Part shown: positions 1 to 4,956 of the stretch, in pieces
Layout: each line of letters begins with the position of its first letter
Position numbering within the stretch: the stretch's first letter is position 1
Assembly: GCA_045661225.1 (NCBI GenBank)
Contig: JAZRFF010000022.1
Span: 1 to 10,354, forward strand
Source: HGM04593 sp045661225
GTDB taxonomy: Bacteria > Bacteroidota > Bacteroidia > Bacteroidales > Bacteroidaceae
Direction of reading: 5' to 3'
Length of the DNA stretch: 10,354 bases
Program-made: the position numbers and the translations under genes
Notes under the pieces: model-generated
Told to the model about the DNA's origin: nothing
Seen by the model: the letters and a program-made list of their open reading frames with translations, nothing else
Databases searched by the model: none

Positions 1-74
1 ATCTTGAAATTTTCAATGAAACCTGATGGCAATATCAAACGGGCTAATTCCAGTAGTATTTTTTCGTCTTGCAT
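1..74 (-). CDS. Partial ORF, probable N-terminus of an ISAon1-type transposase accessory ORF
   Basis: Reading leftward from an ATG at 74, the frame stays open to the window edge (24 full codons). It gives MQDEKILLELARLILPSGF followed by a few residues. The short acidic start followed by a leucine-rich LARLILP helix resembles, from memory, the N-terminal ORF of ISAon1-type insertion sequences common in Bacteroidales. A Bacteroidota-type promoter lies just upstream. Only the first part is visible, so the family is a guess; an ordinary small hypothetical gene is the alternative. Confidence 0.4.
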   Translation of the reverse strand, partial: MQDEKILLELARLILPSGFIENFK

Positions 75-93
75 AGTACTTTATTTTAACTAT

Positions 94-125
94 GCGAAGA
101 TAATATTTTTATATCACCCCCCCAA
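94..125 (-). promoter_or_regulatory. Probable promoter for the leftward ORF at the left edge
   Basis: On the minus strand, TTG at 125-123 is followed by a 20-base spacer and then TATCTTCG at 102-95, a good match to the Bacteroidota -7 box TAnnTTTG. It lies 20 bases before the ATG at 74. If the ORF belongs to an insertion sequence, the C-run and the flanking bases at about 115-145 may contain the IS end, but I cannot place the end exactly. Confidence 0.45.
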
Positions 126-177
126 CTTTTGCAGGTGAGCCTCTATTTGCTATCCGTTCCTGTGGTTTGATATACAC

Positions 178-212
178 AAACAAAAAAGCCTCTCAGCATA
201 ACTGAAAGGCTT
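178..212 (-). terminator. Intrinsic terminator of the tRNA-Asp transcript
   Basis: The arms 186-196 and 202-212 form an 11-bp stem with one G-U pair and a five-base loop. Read on the minus strand, the stem is followed by a run of T (bases 187-182). It begins 5 bases after the tRNA 3' end. No terminator is visible after the acetyltransferase gene at 420, so this hairpin may also end the recR operon transcript if that reads through the tRNA. Confidence 0.85.
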
Positions 213-216
213 CTTG

Positions 217-290
217 CGGTGCGTACGGGACTCGAACCCGTGACCCCATGCGTGACAGGCATGTATTCTAACCAACTGAACTAACGCACC
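217..290 (-). tRNA. tRNA-Asp (anticodon GUC)
   Basis: Read on the minus strand, this is a complete 74-base cloverleaf. The acceptor arms GGTGCGT and ACGCACC pair fully. The D arm carries AGTTGGTTAG, the anticodon stem CATGC/GCATG encloses loop CTGTCAC (anticodon GTC), and the T arm ACGGG-TTCGAAC-CCGT is intact. The discriminator base is G73, an aspartate identity element. The 3' CCA is not encoded, so it must be added by CCA-adding enzyme. The gene stands alone with its own promoter and terminator. Confidence 0.97.
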
Positions 291-326
291 ATTATGTTTC
301 TGCTTTGTTTGTGTCTCAAAGCGAGT

Positions 327-358
327 GCAAAGGTAGGGCTTTTTTTTAGAACTGCAAA
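327..358 (-). promoter_or_regulatory. Promoter of tRNA-Asp
   Basis: On the minus strand, TTTG at 358-355, a 19-base spacer and TACCTTTG at 335-328 form a perfect Bacteroidota primary-sigma promoter. Transcription would start near 320-324, giving a leader of about 30 bases before the tRNA. A run of 8 A lies in the spacer, and further A-tracts continue upstream. Confidence 0.85.
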
Positions 359-414
359 TGTTTTTCCGATTTTTTTTGCCTGAAGTGCATTTTTTTTTGA
401 TTTTTCGGTTTTTT
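340..414 (-). promoter_or_regulatory. Phased A-tracts around and upstream of the tRNA promoter
   Basis: Read on the minus strand, A-tracts of 5-9 bases occupy about 340-347, 361-365, 370-377, 390-398, 401-405 and 409-414. Their centres are spaced by about one or two helical turns (roughly 9-10 or 20 bases). Such phasing bends DNA, and A-tracts upstream of a -33 box can act as UP-like elements for stable-RNA promoters. The geometry is read from the sequence; the activating role is inferred. The tract also lies in the gap between the acetyltransferase stop and the tRNA. Confidence 0.45.
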
Positions 415-419
415 AGGCT

Positions 420-947
420 CTATTTTGATATTTTTTGTACTATTATTACGTTGCTGTACCCCTTGTTTGTGTGTAGCCAATGGGTGAGGGTTGCTGTCTG
501 TTTGAATCCTTCTTTTGTGAATAGTGCCAAACTTTCACTGTTCCACTCGGGAATGTAGGCGTATAGTTGGTGCAGGTGAATTCTTTCTGTGGCGTAGTGG
601 CATAGCAAGCTCAGTGCTCTTGTGGCGATGCCTTGTCGACGGTATTTTCCAAGGATTCCTATACATACTTCGGCACGGCTGTTTATGGGGTCGTAGTTGG
701 CGAGGTCTATCATTCCGGCAGTCTCGCCGCTGCTTAGCTCTATGACAAAACGTGCCTGGCCTTCGCTTACGAGGTCTTGACGGCTTTGTTCAAGGTAGGC
801 GCGTAGTGTGTAGCGCGAATATGGCAGTGTGGCGTTACCGACGCTCCACAGGGTGGTGTCGTTCTCCATTACGTACATAAGGTCAAGGTCCTCGGGTTCG
901 GGAGCGCGCAGTGTGATGATGTCGTCTTTAAGCCATTGATTGTTCAT
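420..947 (-). CDS. GNAT-family N-acetyltransferase (RimJ/RimL or SpeG-like)
   Basis: This is a 175-residue cytosolic acetyltransferase of the GNAT fold, which moves an acetyl group from acetyl-CoA to an amine. The acetyl-CoA pyrophosphate loop (motif A) is RRQGIA at residues 103-108. The C-terminal family signature NSESLALFTKEGF spans 136-148, as in RimJ/RimL and polyamine acetyltransferases. The length is normal for the family and no domain is missing. The ATG overlaps the stop of the upstream glycosyltransferase gene (ATGA, 944-947), which implies translational coupling. The AGGAG just before the ATG is too close to act as a standard Shine-Dalgarno. The substrate could be a ribosomal protein N-terminus, a polyamine or a sugar amine; the sequence does not decide, although the glycosyltransferase partner makes a sugar substrate possible. 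It is the last gene of the recR operon. Confidence 0.88.
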   Translation of the reverse strand: MNNQWLKDDIITLRAPEPEDLDLMYVMENDTTLWSVGNATLPYSRYTLRAYLEQSRQDLVSEGQARFVIELSSGETAGMIDLANYDPINSRAEVCIGILGKYRRQGIATRALSLLCHYATERIHLHQLYAYIPEWNSESLALFTKEGFKQTATLTHWLHTNKGYSNVIIVQKISK

Positions 948-2140
948 TCTCCTTTTTTATATATATGTACAGCATTTTCGGTAATAAAAACCTTTGTCTT
1001 TGTGGAATATGTGCCAAGGCGTAACCTGTGCTTGTCCTGTTTGTCTATCAGGCTGAGTATGGTGTTGTAGCTGTAAGCATCGGTGTCGTACACTATTGTG
1101 TCGTATTCCGATAGTTCGGCCTTTGCATCAAGATGCCCTTGCGGAAGGTTTTTCTCGTTACCGTCGATGAACAGGTGTCGGCATTTGCTGTAGTTGTGTT
1201 CAAGTATGGTGCGAATTTCGGCGGTTGCCTCGCGGTTGCCTATCACGATGCAGTTTATCTGCGGTGGTGTTTTTTTCTTTCTTTTGCGGTGGCGCAGCTG
1301 GTTGCCGGCATATGCGAGCATTGCGCGGGTCCAGATGGCGAGTGTGATGGGAAGGCTTACAAGCAATGAATAGTGCGAGTAGTGTTTCTTGAAAAACAGC
1401 TGCATAGCACGGTAGAAAGTATGTACATAGCGGTACGAACTTTTTTCGGTACTTTCGCCTTTGTAGTGTAGTATGCGCTCGGGTAGAAAGTAGTTGCTGT
1501 ACCCGCTTTTTAGTATGCGGTACGAAAGGTCTATGTCCTCGCCGTACATAAAGAATGTCTCATCGAGCAGGCCTGTTTTTTCTATGGCCTTGCGTCTAAG
1601 GAACATAAAGGCTCCGGACATAATCTCTATCCTGCTTGCTTGTTCCTTGTCGAGGTAACGCATATAGTAGCGTCCGAACGTGCGTGATTTTGGGAATATT
1701 GCCGCAAGGCCCGACATTTTGCAGAATGCTACAAATGGCGTGGGCAGTCCTCGGCGCGACTCGAGCGCGAAGTTTCCGTCGGTGTGCAACATATATGCTC
1801 CGCAACCGCCGGCATCGGGGGTGCTGTCCATAAACTCTATGAAGCGCGCGAATGTCTCTTCGGTGACTATTGTGTCGGGGTTGAGAAGTAAAATATATTC
1901 GCCACGGCTACGTTCAATGGCAAGATTATTGGCGCGTGCAAAGCCTATGTTCTCCTTGCCTGCAATGAGCGTGATGTTTGGGAAACGCTCTCGAAGATAT
2001 TCTACCGAACCGTCGTGCGATGCGTTGTCGACGACAATAACTTCGGTGGCAATCCCTTGCGATGCGGCTTCTACCGAGCGCAGGCATTGCTCAAGGAAAT
2101 ATTTTACCTTGTAGTTTACTATTACCACCGACAGTTTCAT
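944..2140 (-). CDS. GT2-family glycosyltransferase with a C-terminal Rossmann-like extension
   Basis: This 398-residue inverting glycosyltransferase has a GT-A fold like rhamnosyl- and other cell-surface-glycan transferases. Visible motifs are the N-terminal strand SVVIVNYKV (4-12), VVDNASHDGS (36-45), the nucleotide-sugar segment ENIGFARANN (63-72), the metal-binding DxD equivalent NPDT (87-90) and the acceptor/catalytic GEDIDLSYR (200-208), followed by HYKGEST (225-231). A hydrophobic stretch at about 256-277, flanked by the basic QLRHRKRKKK (281-290), suggests attachment to the inner face of the cytoplasmic membrane. Residues 294-398 are an extra domain that begins INCIVIGNREATAEI and looks like a nucleotide-binding Rossmann half. 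Donor and acceptor sugars are unknown. The gene lies 6 bases after the membrane-protein gene and overlaps the acetyltransferase, so it is probably co-expressed with recR. Confidence 0.9.
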   Translation of the reverse strand: MKLSVVIVNYKVKYFLEQCLRSVEAASQGIATEVIVVDNASHDGSVEYLRERFPNITLIAGKENIGFARANNLAIERSRGEYILLLNPDTIVTEETFARFIEFMDSTPDAGGCGAYMLHTDGNFALESRRGLPTPFVAFCKMSGLAAIFPKSRTFGRYYMRYLDKEQASRIEIMSGAFMFLRRKAIEKTGLLDETFFMYGEDIDLSYRILKSGYSNYFLPERILHYKGESTEKSSYRYVHTFYRAMQLFFKKHYSHYSLLVSLPITLAIWTRAMLAYAGNQLRHRKRKKKTPPQINCIVIGNREATAEIRTILEHNYSKCRHLFIDGNEKNLPQGHLDAKAELSEYDTIVYDTDAYSYNTILSLIDKQDKHRLRLGTYSTKTKVFITENAVHIYKKGE

Positions 2141-2146
2141 TCTGCT

Positions 2147-2602
2147 TTATCTTTTTGGGGTATTTTCCTTTTCAAGATAATTCTCGAGGACGCTTTTGGT
2201 AGGGAAGCTGTAAACGAGCGCTCCCAGTCCCGCTATTCCGCAGTATAGTGCACCTTCGTACCCTATACCGTAGTATGTGAATGTGTTGAGCAACACCACT
2301 GCGAAGAGTATGACGATTCTTTGCATACTTTTCTTTATGAATATTTTTTTACGCTCCTCGCTGTCGCTTGCTGTGTTGTTCTCCAACTTTTTTGTAAAGC
2401 TTTTGATGGCATACGGGATAAGTAGTACGGTGAGCATAATTGTTGCTACTTGCAGTGTATATGTCCACGTTGCCGATAGCAGCTTGCCAAGAGCCTCTTT
2501 CTGCAACACTCCTGTCTCGAATGCCGCAATGGTGAGCAGTATTGCAAATACCGAGAATATGTGGTTTATTCTCAATGATTTTATAATTTCTTCGTTCTTC
2601 AT
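2147..2602 (-). CDS. Small integral membrane protein of unknown function (four predicted helices)
   Basis: I do not recognise a named family for this 151-residue protein. It has four hydrophobic stretches, at about residues 14-31, 48-66, 95-111 and 116-133. A charged cytoplasmic-looking loop at 67-92 (KKLENNTASDSEERKK) and a charged C-terminal tail separate or follow them. No signal peptide, catalytic motif or metal ligand pattern is visible. Its ATG lies 2 bases after the recR stop and its own stop is 6 bases before the glycosyltransferase ATG, so it is a genuine operon member. The link to the glycosyltransferase suggests a membrane partner in glycan assembly, but that is inference only. A hydrophobic ORF on the opposite strand over the same bases is its shadow. 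Confidence 0.8.
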   Translation of the reverse strand: MKNEEIIKSLRINHIFSVFAILLTIAAFETGVLQKEALGKLLSATWTYTLQVATIMLTVLLIPYAIKSFTKKLENNTASDSEERKKIFIKKSMQRIVILFAVVLLNTFTYYGIGYEGALYCGIAGLGALVYSFPTKSVLENYLEKENTPKR

Positions 2603-2604
2603 AA

Positions 2605-3225
2605 TCAGAATGTTTTTCCGTTAAAAGGTGTTCTGTTCTTTATAGAACTGCCAAGCGTCACTTCGTCGGCGTACTCCAGTTCGTCGCCAATGGATATTCC
2701 GCGTGCAATGACCGATAGTCTTACATCGTATTGCTGTAATTTGCGATAGATGTAGAAATTGGTGGTGTCGCCCTCCATTGTTGAACTGAGTGCAAGAATA
2801 ACCTCTTTAACCTCGCCTGTGGATACGCGCTCGATAAGAGTGTCTATTTTCAGGTCGGACGGGGATATTCCGTCCATCGGCGAAATTACGCCGCCAAGCA
2901 CGTGGTAGACTCCCCTGTATTGCATTGTGTTCTCCACTGCCATCACGTCCTGTATGTTCTCTACCACACAGATGAGGCTGTGGTCGCGCAATGGGTTGGC
3001 GCATATTGGACAAATGTCGGTGTCCGATATGCTATGGCACACGTTGCAATATTTGGCATCGCGCTTGAGGGTCGTTAATGAATTTGAAAAGCCTTCGACC
3101 TCTTCGTCGCTCTTGCGTAGCAAGTGTAGTACCAGGCGGGTGGCGGTTTTGCGCCCGATGCCAGGTAGCTTGGTAAACTCCTTTACTGCTCTTTCGAGAA
3201 GGGTCGATGGGTATTCTTGGTTCAT
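2605..3225 (-). CDS. recR: Recombination protein RecR
   Basis: This 206-residue protein belongs to the RecFOR pathway, which loads RecA at single-strand gaps in DNA repair. The normal domain order is intact. A helix-hairpin-helix lies near the N-terminus (LPGIGRKTATRLVLHLL, 20-36). A four-cysteine zinc finger uses C60, C63, C72 and C75. The Toprim domain starts at ICVVEN (85-90, with acidic E89) and includes LALSSTMEGDTT (144-155). The C-terminal ARGISIGDELEYADEVTL (174-191) is characteristic of RecR. The length matches the family (about 200 residues). The start MNQEYPS agrees with what I recall of Bacteroides RecR, although no Shine-Dalgarno is present. It is the first gene of a four-gene leftward operon that otherwise serves envelope and modification functions. 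Confidence 0.97.
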   Translation of the reverse strand: MNQEYPSTLLERAVKEFTKLPGIGRKTATRLVLHLLRKSDEEVEGFSNSLTTLKRDAKYCNVCHSISDTDICPICANPLRDHSLICVVENIQDVMAVENTMQYRGVYHVLGGVISPMDGISPSDLKIDTLIERVSTGEVKEVILALSSTMEGDTTNFYIYRKLQQYDVRLSVIARGISIGDELEYADEVTLGSSIKNRTPFNGKTF

Positions 3226-3252
3226 TTATTGAGGTCTCTTGTCTTATGTTGC

Positions 3253-3261
3253 GCGAAGATA
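3253..3261 (-). promoter_or_regulatory. recR: Probable -7 box of the recR operon promoter
   Basis: On the minus strand, TATCTTCGC at 3261-3253 matches the Bacteroidota -7 box and lies 27 bases before the recR ATG. No clear TTTG or TTG is found 19-21 bases upstream; that stretch is occupied by the hairpin of the preceding gene. The -33 element is therefore weak or overlaps that terminator. Confidence 0.5.
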
Positions 3262-3264
3262 GTC

Positions 3265-3290
3265 AAAAAAGCGTAAATTATTCGCGCTTT
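3265..3290 (-). terminator. Probable intrinsic terminator of the lipoprotein esterase gene
   Basis: On the minus strand the arms AAAGCG and CGCTTT enclose a small inner GAA/TTT pairing, with one mismatch between the two stems. A run of six T follows the CGC. It lies 27 bases after the esterase stop and directly before the recR -7 box, so it would insulate the recR operon. The stem is AT-rich and of moderate strength. Confidence 0.5.
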
Positions 3291-3316
3291 ACATTATTTA
3301 TTAAGTGTGTTTGTGC

Positions 3317-4678
3317 TTATCGTATGTCGATATCTATTTTTGCCGGGAAAACTCTTTCGGGGTCAAAATATTCGACGCAACTTTCGACCATTGCTTCTAT
3401 TGTGGGCTTAACAACGCCGTTAAAGGCTTCTTTGCCGTTGACAATGACCTTCACGGGACGTGACAGGTCGAATAGCTGTTCGTTTAGGAATATTGTGACG
3501 TTGCCTTTGTTGACGTTGCTGTAGCTGCGTGCAAAGAACATAGGAATGTTGTATATGGACTTTGTGGTTGTGTAGGTAACATTCTTTACAGTAAGTTCAA
3601 TGGTGTTGTCGTTGATGTTCATCTCGTAGCAGGTGCGTTCCTCGTCGTTGTTGCGTGAGGTCTGGTTTACGCGCAGGTTGTAGAAACCTGTGCGGTGGCG
3701 TCCGTACATATCGTAGTCCTCCCAATAGAAGTATGTCGGGTGGGCGTTGCGGGTGTGTTTGCCGAGCCAGGGGGTGGTCTTTTCGTAGTTTATTCCGTGT
3801 CCCATCTTTGGAACAATCTCAATAAAGTTTTTATAGAGTCCGGGGTGCTGTTTGGCAAGGCTGTCTATGGTCATTGCGGCGTTGGCGGTCATTGTGTTAC
3901 GCGCGAAGCCGTAGTCCATTTCGCCGGTACGTAGCGAGAATGCAATGTTGGCGAGGTTTTCCATAGGGGCGTTCTTTAGAGGTTCGCCACCGGCCATTGG
4001 GCCTGCTCCGGCAAGATAGTCGGCGTAGAACGAGGCTAAACGTTGACTGCCGTAGCCGCCTTCGGATATTCCGTAGAAGTATATTCTGTTTCTGTCGATA
4101 TTTTCGTCGAGGAATGCCAGTCGCAACAGTTTCTCCCACGCCCACTGTTTGCTTTGTATGGCCCAACGGTAAAGTTCGCCGTATCCGTTGGGAATTTGTG
4201 GAATAAAGTGCAACGAGGGTGCATCTTGGTAGCTGTGACACAGCCTGAAGCCGTTTTCCCATTCATTGCGCTTGTTGCCCGAACCGTGCATATAGAGAAA
4301 TAATGGATAGCCTTTTTCCGGAGCATCTCCCTTCTTTATAAAGTAGTAGGGCATTGTCGCGTCGGGCTCAAGAGCCTGCGGCAGATGCCAATAGCCGGTG
4401 TCGCGCGGTTGTTCAATGCTGAATGGCGCAATGAGCTTCTCTTCGTCGAAATTGTTTACTGCGTTTTTCCAGTTGCTCCACACTTCGGTGCGCATATTGG
4501 CAATCTTGTCGAGCGGAATATTGCTGTCGTTTCTGTATGTGCACTTTTCTCCTTTAAGTGAACGTGCGAAGTGTTCTGTGATTTTCTTAGACTGTCGCTT
4601 CGACAGTTTGCCTTTGTTGCAAGCGCCGGCAGGCAGTATTGCCATCACCAACAATATTGCTGTTAAAATTCTTTTCAT
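3317..4678 (-). CDS. Exported lipoprotein, alpha/beta-hydrolase esterase (PHB-depolymerase-like)
   Basis: This 453-residue protein has a lipoprotein signal peptide with lipobox LPAGAC, so C20 would be lipidated after cleavage by signal peptidase II. No serine or arginine-based retention rule can be read with confidence; residues +2 to +5 are NKGK. The alpha/beta-hydrolase core shows the oxyanion-hole region LYMHGSGN (128-135) and the nucleophile elbow GISEGG with S205. A likely acid is D255 in TGEMDYGF, and a likely catalytic histidine is H294 in PKMGHGINY. The pattern is that of esterases related to poly-hydroxybutyrate depolymerase and feruloyl esterase. Residues from about 355 to 453 form a beta-rich C-terminal region (TIELTVKNV, VKVIVNGKEAFNG) of unknown role, perhaps glycan binding. 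The natural substrate is unknown. It has its own promoter and terminator. Confidence 0.85.
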   Translation of the reverse strand: MKRILTAILLVMAILPAGACNKGKLSKRQSKKITEHFARSLKGEKCTYRNDSNIPLDKIANMRTEVWSNWKNAVNNFDEEKLIAPFSIEQPRDTGYWHLPQALEPDATMPYYFIKKGDAPEKGYPLFLYMHGSGNKRNEWENGFRLCHSYQDAPSLHFIPQIPNGYGELYRWAIQSKQWAWEKLLRLAFLDENIDRNRIYFYGISEGGYGSQRLASFYADYLAGAGPMAGGEPLKNAPMENLANIAFSLRTGEMDYGFARNTMTANAAMTIDSLAKQHPGLYKNFIEIVPKMGHGINYEKTTPWLGKHTRNAHPTYFYWEDYDMYGRHRTGFYNLRVNQTSRNNDEERTCYEMNINDNTIELTVKNVTYTTTKSIYNIPMFFARSYSNVNKGNVTIFLNEQLFDLSRPVKVIVNGKEAFNGVVKPTIEAMVESCVEYFDPERVFPAKIDIDIR

Positions 4679-4701
4679 TGTGTATGAGGTTATAATTCTG
4701 C

Positions 4702-4733
4702 GCTAAGTTACTTCTATGTTGGCAGAGTGGCAA
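4702..4733 (-). promoter_or_regulatory. Probable promoter of the lipoprotein esterase gene
   Basis: On the minus strand, TTG at 4733-4731, a 20-base spacer and TAACTTAG at 4710-4703 (one mismatch to TAnnTTTG) precede the esterase ATG by 24 bases. This is the leftward half of a divergent control region shared with the TonB receptor gene. Confidence 0.5.
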
Positions 4734-4771
4734 CTTTTTGAGTGGAAAAAGAGTGGGACGATTAGAATGTT

Positions 4772-4851
4772 GGCGTGAGTGGACGCCGTTGCCGGTTATT
4801 TTATAAAATTTAATAAAATGTTATTGCTCTTTTGTGCCTTTTTTAGCAATA
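4772..4851. promoter_or_regulatory. Inverted repeats in the divergent intergenic region (possible operators)
   Basis: Three symmetric elements lie between the two divergent promoters. GGCGT/ACGCC (4772-4776 and 4783-4787) has a 6-base loop. ATTTTATAAAAT (4798-4809) is a perfect 12-base palindrome. TATTGCT-N16-AGCAATA (4822-4828 and 4845-4851) ends 8 bases before the TTG of the rightward promoter. None has a T-tract arrangement typical of a terminator for either neighbour. Their position suggests regulator binding, for example by a nutrient- or metal-responsive factor, but no known operator consensus is recognised. Confidence 0.35.
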
Positions 4852-4859
4852 TGTTGCGA

Positions 4860-4890
4860 TTGTCTCTTGTGTCGCGTTGCTGTAATTTTG
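4860..4890 (+). promoter_or_regulatory. Promoter of the TonB-dependent receptor gene
   Basis: TTG at 4860-4862, a 20-base spacer and TAATTTTG at 4883-4890 fit the Bacteroidota promoter well. Transcription would start near 4894-4897, giving a 5' leader of about 60 bases. That leader holds only a weak hairpin (GCACA...TGTGC, about 4906-4925), and I see no riboswitch. Confidence 0.75.
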
Positions 4891-4956
4891 CAAAGAATTT
4901 TAAGCGCACATTCATTGTGGTGTGCCGTTTAGTGTAAAATTATAAGTTAAAAAGAT

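Noticed and set aside
217..290. tRNA-Asp as an attachment site for an integrated element
   Set aside because: No partial repeat of the tRNA 3' end and no integrase gene are present in the window; the nearby left-edge ORF looks like an IS, which does not target tRNA genes in this way.
2277..2624. Plus-strand hydrophobic ORF (115 codons) that looks like a membrane protein
   Set aside because: It is the complement of the transmembrane segments of the real minus-strand gene at 2147-2602, which has operon spacing in its favour.
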